NCBI RefSeq assembly: GCF_001050135.1
Contig: NZ_CP012040.1
Span: 1,550,001-1,614,000 of the forward strand
Reading direction: 5' to 3'
From: Cyclobacterium amurskyense
Lineage (GTDB): Bacteria > Bacteroidota > Bacteroidia > Cytophagales > Cyclobacteriaceae
Length of the DNA stretch: 64,000 nt
This document shows, piece by piece, positions 26,861 through 36,775 of this stretch (its first letter is position 1; every line of letters begins with the position of its first letter). Below the pieces are notes generated by a model. That model was not told the DNA's origin and did no database searches. It saw only the letters and a program-made list of their open reading frames with translations. A program made the position numbers and the translations under genes.

Positions 26861-28366
26861 TTAGAAGTGAGGGGTTATCTCAGCTTCAGCTGCAGGCAAT
26901 GCGTAATATTTGGTGATATTAGTAAAAGCATTGGATCTGAATGTAGCACCTTCAGGATAATAATAATCCAAAGGATTTGCTAAGGCTCTTTGACCAAAAT
27001 CTCCAATGATCTCTTGAACCCTATCCGCTCTGACAATATCAAACCATCTTTTGTTCTCAAAGGCCAATTCCACTCTTCTTTCTTTAAAGATAGCTTCTCG
27101 CATATCGGCTTGGCCGGAAGCAGTTGTTGCGTCCAATCCAGCTCTTTCTCTGATTTCGTTCAGATATTCTGCAGCTTCTGCAGTTTTACCTTGCTCATTA
27201 AGGGCCTCAGCCAAGAAAAGTAGAACTTCTGCATACCGGTAGATAGGCCAATTAATGCCGTGGTTTCCATGCAAGGCATGGGCCTTTGCATATTTCTTAA
27301 TGTAAGGATAAACCTTGTCTTCTCTATCACTTCCCGCAATCTCTACATAAGCGATGGATGCATCTTTTCTCAAATCTCCATCTTCATAAGCCGCAATAAT
27401 ATCGGGGGTAGGAACATTGTTACCTTCTCCATCAAGCCCTTGAGTATTGGATGTCCCTGTAATGGGCTGTAACTCCTGAGAAGAAATTGGTCTCGGCATA
27501 AAGCTGTACAAGAAGTTTCCATTCAAGCCTTCAGGACCTTCAAGGTACTGTACCTCAAATAAAGATTCTGCATTGTTTTTATTACCCACACTTTCGGAAA
27601 ATACATTTTCATAATTTTCTATAAGTTCATATTCTCCACTACTAACTATGGCTTTCAACAAAGTCTCAGCTTCTGACCATTTCTTTTGTGTGATGTAAAC
27701 ATCTGCAAGCAACATTTGCGCTGCACCCTTAGAAGCTCTACCTACTCCTTGATTCGAACGTACAGGAAGCAAAGCAATTGAAGCTTGAATATCACTTACA
27801 AGTTGATTGTAAATCTCTGCTTCAGGTGTGATCGGTAGGGCCGCTTCTTCTCTTGTAGTAACAGGCTCTAAATGAAGTGGTACACCACCAAAATACCTTG
27901 CCAATTCATAATAAGCATAGCCTCTTAAGAAAAGCGCTTGTCCTTTTAAATTATCCTTTTTGTCTTGGTCAAATTCAACCTCATCGATTACCGAAAGAAT
28001 TTGATTGGCTCTGGCGATAATAAGGTAATCCTGTCGGTACTGATTAAGCACATGGGTATTTGAAGTAATTCCCTGCGCTTCAGGCAAGGCATGGTCAGAA
28101 ATATCTTCTTGTTGCTCTGTAGCTCCAAAGTTGATATTCCTGGCATAGATCGTATTGTCCGAACGCATTTCACATAATAACCAAGAACGGTCATCAGCTA
28201 TGGAACGAAGTGGTGCATAAGTTGCATTAACCGCTTGCTCAAAATCCGCCTCTGTCTTATAAAAGGTGGCTGAACTAAGTGCCGTCTCGGGAGTTAGGGT
28301 CAAAAACTCTTCACAGCTTGACGCCATAATACCCAAAAGCACTATGAATATATTTATTTTTTTCAT
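26861..28366 (-). CDS. SusD/RagB-family glycan-binding lipoprotein (pair 1)
   Basis: A 501-residue SusD homologue with a lipobox (GIMASSCEEF), the N-terminal LTLTPETALSSATFYKTEADFEQAVNA pattern, and TPR helices around the SusD core. The C-terminus has RRVELAFENKRWFDIVR and the terminal TNITKYYALPAAE block common to RagB/SusD. It binds substrate outside the outer membrane and closes the SusC barrel. It starts 29 bp after the susC1 stop, so the two are co-transcribed and should form one complex. Confidence 0.95.
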   Translation of the reverse strand: MKKINIFIVLLGIMASSCEEFLTLTPETALSSATFYKTEADFEQAVNATYAPLRSIADDRSWLLCEMRSDNTIYARNINFGATEQQEDISDHALPEAQGITSNTHVLNQYRQDYLIIARANQILSVIDEVEFDQDKKDNLKGQALFLRGYAYYELARYFGGVPLHLEPVTTREEAALPITPEAEIYNQLVSDIQASIALLPVRSNQGVGRASKGAAQMLLADVYITQKKWSEAETLLKAIVSSGEYELIENYENVFSESVGNKNNAESLFEVQYLEGPEGLNGNFLYSFMPRPISSQELQPITGTSNTQGLDGEGNNVPTPDIIAAYEDGDLRKDASIAYVEIAGSDREDKVYPYIKKYAKAHALHGNHGINWPIYRYAEVLLFLAEALNEQGKTAEAAEYLNEIRERAGLDATTASGQADMREAIFKERRVELAFENKRWFDIVRADRVQEIIGDFGQRALANPLDYYYPEGATFRSNAFTNITKYYALPAAEAEITPHF

Positions 28367-28395
28367 TTTTAATCAAATTAAGGTAAAAAGCCTGA

Positions 28396-31300
28396 TTAGA
28401 ATGTAATGTTTGCACCGATAGTGAAGGTACGAGGAATTGGGTAACCTGTAAGGTCAACTCCTGGGCTTAGATTACCTCCATCACCTGTTCCATTGTCTTG
28501 ACTAACTTCTGGGTTAGGACCTCCCCAGTAAGGAGTAAAGATATACACATTCTGTACTGAGGCATACACTCTGGCACCTTTCACAACATTGGCAATTTTT
28601 CCGATGTCATAACCAAGCGTAATGTTTTTGATAGAAAAGAAAGAAGCATCATAAACAAAATTGCTATTTGCCCAGTCTCTTTCGATCCCTGTCACATTAC
28701 CACCCCCTACTGTGGTTCCGAAGATTCCTTCACCCGGATCAGAAGGAGAGCGGAAACGATCAGTTGCTTTTGCAACCATATTAAATACTCCATCCAAATT
28801 GGCTGTACTATATAGGTGTCTCATGTACAACTGATTGCCATGTGAGCCGGAAGCAATGATATTCAAATCCCATTGTCCGTACTTAAAGTTATTGGTAATA
28901 CCATAAGTAAAGTCAGGGAAAGGATTTCCTATGATTGTTCTGTCATCATTGTCTCCTCCACGTGTAATGATACCATCACCATTAATATCTTCTAGTTTAA
29001 TGGATCCTACAGTAGACCGTCCAGGAACCTGAGGAGAATTATCTAAATCATCTTGATCCATATAATTACCTAGCTTTCTCAGACCGTAAAATTGACCGAA
29101 AGGCTGTCCTACCTGGGTGATGTGATAAGAACCATATACTCGGTCTATACCATCAGCCAAAGCTTCTACCCTATTTCTATTGAAAGAGATATTGGCATTG
29201 GTTGTCCATATTAATCTTCCTTCGGTATTTCTTGAAGTGATAGAAAATTCATGACCCCAGAATTTGATCTCACCAATATTATCGGTAAAGCTTCCAAAGC
29301 CTGCTTCCTGAGGAATCTGCACATTGTACAACAGATTGGTGGTGTTTTTCGAGTAATAATCATAAATGAAAGTTACACGATCATCAAACAAGCCTAAATC
29401 AAGTCCTATATCAAATTGCCTGGTTGTTTCCCATCCTAGGAAAGGATTGGATAATGAGGTAATGGCAGCCCCTGGTACCACTGTATTGTCAAATACATGG
29501 TTTACGGTATTACTAACCAATGCATATTGGGTATAATTACCGATGTTATTGTTACCAGTAACACCAAAGCTACCTCTAAGTTTAGCAAAGGAAACTTTGT
29601 CACTTGTATTCAAGAAACCTTCGTCAGATAATACCCAACCAGCAGATACTGAAGGGAACACACCCCAACGATTTTCAGAACCAAATCGAGAGGACCCATC
29701 AGCCCTTATGGCTGCAGTCATCAAATACTTGCCTTTAAAGTTATAAGTCAATCTAGAAAGGAATGAAGTCAATGACCACTCCTGTACGTCAGAAACGGAA
29801 CCACCTCTATTGATGTTAATTGCACCTTGAATGGTAGGAAGCCTGTCATCAGCATAGGTATCTGCTGCAACTCTTGTTCTCTCTCTTCTGAATTTCTGGT
29901 TAGTAAAACCTCCCAATAACTGGAAGTTATGGTCATTGATAGATTTGTTATAAGTAACCGTATTTTCATTCAACCAGCTAAAATTATCATAATGATCCCT
30001 TACAGAAGAAGCAACTGCTGGAATAGCAATGTTGATTCCTGAAGTGGCCGTAGATGGGTTGAAATAAAAATATTTGCTATTTCTTATTTCAGCATTGATG
30101 GTAGATTTAACAAATAATCCTTCAATAGGCTCATACTGAACATATGCATTTGAAAGCAAGTTGGTTTGCTTGGTCTCATTGGTGATCTCTAAAGCAGAAC
30201 GAACATAGTTCGGATAGGCAAATATATTACCTGTTTCAGCAGGGAACCTATTGTAATATGTCAATTCACCTTCATCATCATATATTGGCATATTTGGCCA
30301 TGCATGTAGAGCATTGAACAAAATACCTGTACCTCTTGAACCATCTGTTCTAGGTGTATTGTCCCTTACATATTGAGGGGCAAGATTGAATCCCATAGTA
30401 AGCTTGTCAGAAGCAGTATAATCAGAGTTAATCCTCAATGAAAAACGTTCATAATCCGTGTTCAATACCACACCTTCTTGGTCAAAATAACCAGCCACTA
30501 CAGAAGTTCTCATTTTTTCTGTATTGGAATTAATGGTCAGGTTGTAATTAGAAATTGGCGCTGTTTGTAGCAAAGCGTCATACCAATCCTGGGTTTTTCC
30601 TTCATAAGAAGACGGATTTTGAAACATGTCCGGCACAGGTCTGCCAGCATCCTCATAATACTCCTTTTTAAACTGGGCAAACTCAACCGCATCCATCATT
30701 TCCAGACGGTTGTAGTGTGGTACATTTTGAATACCAGTGTACACATTTAGAGAAACACTAGACTGTCCTGCTTTACCTCTTTTAGTAGTAATTAGAACCA
30801 CACCGTTCGCAGCTCTAGAACCGTAAAGAGAAGTAGAGGCAGCATCTTTCAAAATTGTGATATCCTGAATTTCATCCGGGTTCAAAGTGGAAATATCTCC
30901 TGTGATAGGGAAACCATCCACTACATATAAGGGATCACTACCTGCAGAAACAGAAAGTTGCCCCCTGATACGGACGTTCATTCCCTGTCCTGGTCTACCT
31001 GTAGTTTGGTTTATTTGTACACCTGCCAACTGCCCCTGTAACTTTTGAGCCATTTGAGACACTGGCATATCCATCAGATCATCACCATCTATGGTTTGCA
31101 CCGAACCGGTGATCTCTTTTTTCAACTGACTACCATAACCCACCACAACAACTTCTGTCAAATCGCTCACAGAAGAGGCTAGGGTAACATCATATTGCGT
31201 TTGACCACCTTGAATAGTGATTTCTTTGGTCGCATACCCGATATAACTTACCGAAAGGACTTCTCCTGCGGCAGCTTCCACCTGAAACTTTCCATCGAGG

Positions 31301-31488
31301 TCCGTAACTGTTCCTCGTGTAGTCCCTTTCACCAATACCGACACTCCCGGTATTGTTTCGTTATCGCCTTCTGAGCGTACCACACCCGAAACGGTGCTTT
31401 GCGCATAAGAAGCGAAACTCAATAACATAGCAGCTAAAAGGGAAAATAGCTGCTTGCTATCCAAAAATTGGTAACAATTTTTTTTCAT
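28396..31488 (-). CDS. SusC/RagA-family TonB-linked outer membrane transporter (pair 1)
   Basis: A 1030-residue TonB-dependent transporter: signal peptide (1-29, ending SYAQS), carboxypeptidase-like regulatory domain (about 30-115), the TonB-box-like LTEVVVVGYG, a plug (DITILKDAASTSLYGSRAAN), and a 22-strand barrel ending in Phe. It moves oligosaccharides or similar ligands into the periplasm with TonB energy. A tandem CTG-type motif lies 90 bp upstream, and the same motif occurs before susC2, which suggests joint regulation. Confidence 0.96.
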   Translation of the reverse strand: MKKNCYQFLDSKQLFSLLAAMLLSFASYAQSTVSGVVRSEGDNETIPGVSVLVKGTTRGTVTDLDGKFQVEAAAGEVLSVSYIGYATKEITIQGGQTQYDVTLASSVSDLTEVVVVGYGSQLKKEITGSVQTIDGDDLMDMPVSQMAQKLQGQLAGVQINQTTGRPGQGMNVRIRGQLSVSAGSDPLYVVDGFPITGDISTLNPDEIQDITILKDAASTSLYGSRAANGVVLITTKRGKAGQSSVSLNVYTGIQNVPHYNRLEMMDAVEFAQFKKEYYEDAGRPVPDMFQNPSSYEGKTQDWYDALLQTAPISNYNLTINSNTEKMRTSVVAGYFDQEGVVLNTDYERFSLRINSDYTASDKLTMGFNLAPQYVRDNTPRTDGSRGTGILFNALHAWPNMPIYDDEGELTYYNRFPAETGNIFAYPNYVRSALEITNETKQTNLLSNAYVQYEPIEGLFVKSTINAEIRNSKYFYFNPSTATSGINIAIPAVASSVRDHYDNFSWLNENTVTYNKSINDHNFQLLGGFTNQKFRRERTRVAADTYADDRLPTIQGAININRGGSVSDVQEWSLTSFLSRLTYNFKGKYLMTAAIRADGSSRFGSENRWGVFPSVSAGWVLSDEGFLNTSDKVSFAKLRGSFGVTGNNNIGNYTQYALVSNTVNHVFDNTVVPGAAITSLSNPFLGWETTRQFDIGLDLGLFDDRVTFIYDYYSKNTTNLLYNVQIPQEAGFGSFTDNIGEIKFWGHEFSITSRNTEGRLIWTTNANISFNRNRVEALADGIDRVYGSYHITQVGQPFGQFYGLRKLGNYMDQDDLDNSPQVPGRSTVGSIKLEDINGDGIITRGGDNDDRTIIGNPFPDFTYGITNNFKYGQWDLNIIASGSHGNQLYMRHLYSTANLDGVFNMVAKATDRFRSPSDPGEGIFGTTVGGGNVTGIERDWANSNFVYDASFFSIKNITLGYDIGKIANVVKGARVYASVQNVYIFTPYWGGPNPEVSQDNGTGDGGNLSPGVDLTGYPIPRTFTIGANITF

Positions 31489-31577
31489 AATTAATAGGTT
31501 AAATTGATTTGGGAAATTGACTCTCTCATCGATTTAATGATGATTTCAAATACAATAAAACCCTAATTTTCTCTAAA

Positions 31578-31596
31578 ACTGTCCTGTACTGTGCTG
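31578..31596 (-). promoter_or_regulatory. Tandem 10-bp motif upstream of susC1
   Basis: ACTGTCCTGTACTGTGCTG consists of two 9-bp units at 10-bp period. It aligns with ACTATCCTGCACTATCCTG at 36500-36518 upstream of susC2 (15 of 19 positions agree). It lies 90 bp before the susC1 ATG. An operator role is inferred. Confidence 0.5.
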
Positions 31597-31774
31597 AAGA
31601 AAAGTTTCACTCTTTCTCCTACAAATCAGATCGGTATATTGTAGTTATCTTAAAAAAATCAGGAGCAGTAATATTTAATTTTGAATAAAAAGAAAAAATA
31701 AAATATTTCGACATTCAATTCAGGATAATATCAAGGGACATAACTTTATATTCTGCCAGCCTATTTTAAAAAAG

Positions 31775-31812
31775 AATGAGCTTCAGAAAACTTAAGTCCT
31801 CTGAAGCTCATT
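31775..31812 (-). terminator. Terminator after susD2
   Basis: AATGAGCTTCAG pairs perfectly with CTGAAGCTCATT around a 14-nt loop. It lies 12 bp after the susD2 stop codon. This makes the two SusCD pairs separate transcripts. Confidence 0.8.
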
Positions 31813-31824
31813 AAAAGAAAAAAA

Positions 31825-33333
31825 TTAATAACCTGGATTTTGAACCAATGAAGAATTTATTCTCATTTGATCCTGTGGTATAGGGAATAGAATCTCATGA
31901 GCCTCAAAAATAAAGTCATTGTTTGAAAAAGGTATTCCCTCTCTGGAAGTCGTAGGATTTGCACGCTCTCTTAGTCCATAGGCATTAAGCATGGTAACTA
32001 AGGCACTGGCAGATTTGGTGCGTTTCAAATCAAACCAACGGTGGTTCTCAAATGCCAGCTCAATCCTGCGCTCATTTAGAAGCACTTCTCTAAACTCATC
32101 CTTGCCTAACCCATTGATAGGATCCAACCCTGCTCTGTCACGGATCTCATTTAAGTAGCTATAGGCAGTTCCAGTAGGACCGTCCACTTCATTGATTGCC
32201 TCAGCAAGCATCAATAGCACATCCGCATACCTAATTACAGGCCAATTGTCATTGGTTACCCCTCTGATAGTATGTGGATGATTGAATTTATTGATAAATG
32301 GTACGCCAACATATTCACCTTGAAGATTGGTATAACCTTCCTTTAAAGAAACATCTTTTCTCAAATCTCCTTCTTCGTACAAGGCAATGATCTCATTGGT
32401 AGGCGTGTTCCAGCCACCACCATCCTGGCCTGGAAAATCAATGACCGCTCCTCCGGATTCTCTCGGGGCAAATGTATAGATAAAATTACTGTTGACCCCG
32501 TATTGATTGTCGCCCTGGTATTGAATATCCCAAATGGATTCCTGATGGTTTTTATTCTGCGGATCAAAGATATCCTCATAATTATCCAGCAAATCGTAAC
32601 CCAAGGAAGTTACCTGATTCAATGTTTCTATCGCAGCAGAGTAATTTTTTCTGGTCAGGTGAACCTTACCCAGTAAACTTAAAGCCGCACCTTTTGTTAC
32701 CCTACCGATATCGTCTGATCCATAATTGGCAGGTAAAGCACCTATGGCGAAATTAAGGTCTGAGATAATCTGTTGGTATACCGTTTCAACTGGTGATCTG
32801 TTGTACTCAAATGCTTCAGCAGGAGATTTCACAGGTTCGGTAATAACAATTACATCACCAAAATGCTGCACCAGATGAAAGTAAAGGTAAGCCCTGATCA
32901 TTTTCAGCTCACCTTCAGACCTCAATTTGATGGCCTCGGTAGCATTGGATTCAGGCAGTTTACTTAGCCCGGTATTGACATTTACCATTATCCCATAGGT
33001 ACTGTTGTACAAGTTGGTAACGTTAGAGGTGGCAGGATTGTATTGCCAAAACTCCAAGGCCTCAAGGCTTGGTCCGCTACCTCTGTTTCCAGGATTGAAA
33101 TGTAGGGTAGTATTGTCTGAAATAAACTCAGTATACTGCCATTGATTCAAGTGCCAACCTCTCAACTGTCCATACACACCGTTTATGGCCTGTATGACTT
33201 GTTTTTCTGTCTGGTAAAAATTATCAGACACCAAAACCGTAGGGTCTGTTTTATTCAGAAACTCTTCATCACAGGATGTGCCTAGCAGCAGAATGCCTAT
33301 GCAAAGGATCGTTATATTAAAATACTTTTTCAT
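31825..33333 (-). CDS. SusD/RagB-family glycan-binding lipoprotein (pair 2)
   Basis: Start taken at the ATG at 33331-33333 (MKKYFNIT), giving a clean lipobox (LLLGTSCDEEF); the frame is open 12 bp upstream. The 502-residue protein has the SusD N-terminal pattern TDPTVLVSDNFYQTEKQVIQAINGVY, TPR helices, and the C-terminal RRIELAFENHRWFDLKR and ILFPIPQDQM blocks. It forms the lid for the SusC-type barrel encoded immediately upstream. It is clearly different from the SusD of pair 1, so the two pairs probably bind different ligands. Confidence 0.95.
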   Translation of the reverse strand: MKKYFNITILCIGILLLGTSCDEEFLNKTDPTVLVSDNFYQTEKQVIQAINGVYGQLRGWHLNQWQYTEFISDNTTLHFNPGNRGSGPSLEALEFWQYNPATSNVTNLYNSTYGIMVNVNTGLSKLPESNATEAIKLRSEGELKMIRAYLYFHLVQHFGDVIVITEPVKSPAEAFEYNRSPVETVYQQIISDLNFAIGALPANYGSDDIGRVTKGAALSLLGKVHLTRKNYSAAIETLNQVTSLGYDLLDNYEDIFDPQNKNHQESIWDIQYQGDNQYGVNSNFIYTFAPRESGGAVIDFPGQDGGGWNTPTNEIIALYEEGDLRKDVSLKEGYTNLQGEYVGVPFINKFNHPHTIRGVTNDNWPVIRYADVLLMLAEAINEVDGPTGTAYSYLNEIRDRAGLDPINGLGKDEFREVLLNERRIELAFENHRWFDLKRTKSASALVTMLNAYGLRERANPTTSREGIPFSNNDFIFEAHEILFPIPQDQMRINSSLVQNPGY

Positions 33334-33353
33334 GTCTCTAGTCAATTTATGAT

Positions 33354-36300
33354 TTAGAATCTTATGGATGCGCCTAAAGTGAATGTTCTAGGCATTGGAT
33401 AAGCTTCATCGTCCACGCCTATATTGATTCCACCTCTTGTGTTGATTTCAGGATTGGTTCCTGGGAATGAAGTAAACAGAAAAGGATTCTCTGCACTAAA
33501 AAACACCCTTGCATTAGGAAGTATTGGGTTTTTCGGAATAGTATAACCGAGGGTAATGTTTCTTAACCACACATGGGTAGCATCATATACATACCTGGAA
33601 TTTGACTCGCGCTGCCATTTCCATGTATTGGTAGTGGCCCCTCTGCCGTCACCAGGATTTTCTGCAGACCTCCAACGGTTAACACCTGATTGCAGAATAT
33701 TGAACACCCCATCCATGTTCATTGTAGTGGCCTCTATGTTTCTAAAAACATCATAATTGAAGGCTCCGGTGAACATTAGGTTAAAGTCAAAGTTTTTGAA
33801 ATCACCTCCTAGGGTATAGCCAAGGATGTAATCCGGATGCGGGTTACCTATTTCTATCATGTCCTGTTGGTCATAGGAAATCACCCCATCTCCATTGGCG
33901 TCAAAATACTTATAGGTACCTGGAACTGCCCCATCTTGGTTAGGCCAGGCTTCAATTTCCGCATCAGTATTGAAAATACCCACCATTTTAAAGCCATGTA
34001 GCATCGCCAAAGGTTTTCCCACCTGAGACACATTATAAGTACTATAAAAACCACCTGACCAGATCTCATCATTTTCACCTCTTATCTCCAACACTTTATT
34101 TCTATTGATGGTAAGGTTTACATTGGACCTTATGTTGACCTGATTGAACTTGGTTCTGTAATCCAAAGCCAGTTCAAGGCCTCTGTTTCGTACTTTACCA
34201 ACATTATCCAAAGATTGAGTAAATCCTGAAATCACAGGCATCTCTACAGAAAGCAGCATATTATTGGTCAACCTATTGTAATACTCCGCCGTCAAAACCA
34301 AGCGGTTATCAAACATGGCCCAATCCAAACCAATATCGGTCTGTTGGGATTGTTCCCAACCTAAATTGGCATTGGCGAAATTGGAAAGAATTTGTCCGTT
34401 GGCAATGGCTCCTCCCAAAACGTAATTTGAAATCCCCATATTTGATAAACTAGAATAATTACCAATGGCATTGTTTCCAGTAACCCCAAAACTAGCCCTC
34501 AATTTCATATCGGTGATCCAGCGGGTTTCCGGCATAAAGGATTCTTCAGAAATTCTCCATCCTGCTGAAAATGCAGGGAAATTCCCCCATTTATTGTCTG
34601 CTCCAAAACGTGAACTGCCTTCTCTTCTAAAAGATGCGGAAAAAAGGTACTTGTCGTTGAAAGAATAGTTGGCCCTTGCAAAGTAAGCCATCAAACTCCA
34701 ATCCGCTTCCCCAGAGGTAGATGTTTGCCTAATGGCAGCACTCAAAAACCTAACTTGATCATTGGGGAATTCATTGCCATTCCCCTGCAAGAACTTATAG
34801 GTCTCTTCTTGAGCAGAAAAACCAAGTAGTCCTTCCACTCTGTGGTTTCCAAAAATCTTATTGTAAGACAATAATTGATCTGCTGCAATATTAAGGGTTT
34901 CAAATCTTCTCTGGTACAAAGTGGCTTCCCTTGGTGGGGCTTGATTAAATCCTGTACCTGCCAAAGTAGACGGTCTGAATTCTTTCTGATCACTGTTTTC
35001 TAAGATTGCGTTTACAGAAGTTCTGAACTTAAAGTTTTTCAAAAAAGCAAATTCCAAAAACCCATTGGTCATGACATTGTTTTCTGATAGTTTACGTTCC
35101 ATTTCGTGCAACTCCTGCACCACATTGGCCGCACCAAAGACACCATTTGTTCCTCCAATATAATCATTGAAACTTCCGTCTTCATTGTAAACAGGATATC
35201 GTGGATCCGCCCATAAGGCCTTTCCAATTATTGCACTTCTTCCATCGGTAGAGGCATAATCCTCATTGGAATGGGAGGCAGCGATGTTCCATCCCATGGT
35301 AATAAAATCATTAACTTTACCCCCTATGTTTGCCCTGACATTAAAACGCTCAAAACCCGTTTCGATCACCGCACCTTCTTGGTTGATATAACCTACAGAA
35401 ACCAGGGAGCGAATGCCTCCTTTTCCTGAGGACAGGGTGGCGTTGTAACTTTGGAATTTAGCATTCTGATTTAATATTTCATCAAACCAATCTGTTGAGA
35501 CAGTGTTTTGTTCAGGATACCTGAATTCAAGCGGAACTTCTTCAATCGCTGGCTCTCTTTTTTCGAAATACCTGATTCTGTCTACAAAACTATCATGCTT
35601 GAACTGAGCAAACTCTGTCCCATTCATCATCTTTGTTCTTCTACTGTCAGGTACATTCTGAATACCTTGGTTGACCACAAAATCAAGATTCACCACGCCC
35701 TCTTTTGCTGATTTTGTAGTGATCAGGATCACACCATTGGATCCTCTGGCACCATAAATGGCTGTAGATGCCGCATCTTTCAGCACCGTCATGCTTTCAA
35801 TGTCTGCAGGGTTAAGGTTTTGTCCCAATGAAGTTCCCACAGGAAAGCCATCAACTACATAAAGGGGCTTACTCCCTGCGCCTAAAGAACCAATTCCACG
35901 AATGGTTACTTCCATCTCTTCTCCTGGCCTACCTGAAGTCTGCCTAACCTGCACCCCTGCTGCCTGGCCTTGAAGCAAACGGGTAACATTTGTAGTAGGC
36001 ACCTCTCCAATATTGTCCATATTGATTACGGATACTGCGGAGGTAATGTCTGCCTTACGCTGGGAACCGTACCCAACTACCACTACCTCACCAAGGTCAC
36101 CCATAGATGACTCCATTAAGATCTCATAGCTGGTTTGTCCCCCATTTACAGGAACCTCCTGGGTTGTAAAGCCTATAAAACTTACGGTAAGGATATCTCC
36201 GGAAACAGCCTGAACTGTAAATTCCCCGTCAATATTGGTAACCGTGCCTCGACTAGTGCCCTTTACAAGAATAGAAACCCCTGGAAGGGGCTCATTGTCC

Positions 36301-36428
36301 TCCACGCTAACAACTTTACCTGAAATCTGGCTGGCCTGACGGGAATACCCCAGCATGACCACCATTATCAGCAGCATAGTTATTAACATTCGGAGCTTAA
36401 ATTGTACCGAATAGTAACTTTTTTTCAT
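33354..36428 (-). CDS. SusC/RagA-family TonB-linked outer membrane transporter (pair 2)
   Basis: A 1024-residue SusC homologue with signal peptide (about 1-31), carboxypeptidase-like regulatory domain (ISGKVVSVEDNEPLPGVSI), the LGEVVVVGYGSQ box, a plug with MTVLKDAASTAIYGARGSN, and a TonB-dependent barrel ending in FTLGASIRF. It imports ligand together with the downstream SusD. The upstream region has a 17-bp perfect palindrome and the tandem motif shared with susC1. No sigma/anti-sigma pair is visible nearby. Confidence 0.96.
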   Translation of the reverse strand: MKKSYYSVQFKLRMLITMLLIMVVMLGYSRQASQISGKVVSVEDNEPLPGVSILVKGTSRGTVTNIDGEFTVQAVSGDILTVSFIGFTTQEVPVNGGQTSYEILMESSMGDLGEVVVVGYGSQRKADITSAVSVINMDNIGEVPTTNVTRLLQGQAAGVQVRQTSGRPGEEMEVTIRGIGSLGAGSKPLYVVDGFPVGTSLGQNLNPADIESMTVLKDAASTAIYGARGSNGVILITTKSAKEGVVNLDFVVNQGIQNVPDSRRTKMMNGTEFAQFKHDSFVDRIRYFEKREPAIEEVPLEFRYPEQNTVSTDWFDEILNQNAKFQSYNATLSSGKGGIRSLVSVGYINQEGAVIETGFERFNVRANIGGKVNDFITMGWNIAASHSNEDYASTDGRSAIIGKALWADPRYPVYNEDGSFNDYIGGTNGVFGAANVVQELHEMERKLSENNVMTNGFLEFAFLKNFKFRTSVNAILENSDQKEFRPSTLAGTGFNQAPPREATLYQRRFETLNIAADQLLSYNKIFGNHRVEGLLGFSAQEETYKFLQGNGNEFPNDQVRFLSAAIRQTSTSGEADWSLMAYFARANYSFNDKYLFSASFRREGSSRFGADNKWGNFPAFSAGWRISEESFMPETRWITDMKLRASFGVTGNNAIGNYSSLSNMGISNYVLGGAIANGQILSNFANANLGWEQSQQTDIGLDWAMFDNRLVLTAEYYNRLTNNMLLSVEMPVISGFTQSLDNVGKVRNRGLELALDYRTKFNQVNIRSNVNLTINRNKVLEIRGENDEIWSGGFYSTYNVSQVGKPLAMLHGFKMVGIFNTDAEIEAWPNQDGAVPGTYKYFDANGDGVISYDQQDMIEIGNPHPDYILGYTLGGDFKNFDFNLMFTGAFNYDVFRNIEATTMNMDGVFNILQSGVNRWRSAENPGDGRGATTNTWKWQRESNSRYVYDATHVWLRNITLGYTIPKNPILPNARVFFSAENPFLFTSFPGTNPEINTRGGINIGVDDEAYPMPRTFTLGASIRF

Positions 36429-36457
36429 GATTATTTTGGTTTGACTGTATAATTAAA

Positions 36458-36474
36458 CAATACTAATAGTATTG
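36458..36474. promoter_or_regulatory. Perfect 17-bp palindrome upstream of susC2
   Basis: CAATACTAATAGTATTG reads CAATACTA-A-TAGTATTG, a perfect inverted repeat about a central base. It lies 29 bp before the susC2 ATG, so it would fall in or near the mRNA leader and could be an operator or a leader hairpin. Confidence 0.45.
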
Positions 36475-36499
36475 AAATTAACCCAAAATAAAAGGAATC

Positions 36500-36518
36500 A
36501 CTATCCTGCACTATCCTG
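36500..36518 (-). promoter_or_regulatory. Tandem 10-bp motif upstream of susC2
   Basis: ACTATCCTGCACTATCCTG is an exact tandem repeat of ACTATCCTG at 10-bp spacing, one helical turn. It lies 72 bp before the susC2 ATG and matches the motif at 31578-31596. The spacing suits a dimeric regulator or repeated contacts on one DNA face. Confidence 0.55.
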
Positions 36519-36654
36519 TTTTGTTAAAATTTTATATAAGCGGATACTGGTTTAAAAGCATTAAATTTCACCCTACAGTTATTTCAAAAAACAAACAAGT
36601 AGACATCAACTAATTAACATGTATTTTGCAAAAAGATTCTCTACGAGGGATTTA

Positions 36655-36697
36655 AACCCGAAATATGAAATAGACATTCTATTACATAATCCGGGTT
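36655..36697 (+). repeat. 43-bp mini version of the MITE-like repeat (copy C)
   Basis: The two ends of the repeat are joined directly with almost no interior: AACCCGAAATATGAAATAG followed by acattctattacataatccgggtt. The result is a near-perfect palindrome that can fold into one hairpin. It is best read as an internal deletion product or as the basic unit from which larger copies grew. Confidence 0.7.
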
Positions 36698-36721
36698 AAA
36701 AGAAAGTTTTTTGGATCAAAA

Positions 36722-36750
36722 CAAAAAAAAAGGGAGCCATTGGCTCCCTT
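36722..36750 (-). terminator. Terminator of the rpsP-rimM-trmD-rplS operon
   Basis: AAGGGAGCCA pairs with TGGCTCCCTT around a minimal loop, preceded on the plus strand by nine A residues, giving a T-run on the minus strand. It lies 26 bp after the rplS stop. Confidence 0.9.
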
Positions 36751-36775
36751 AATGCATTCATAAATCTGATGGTAA

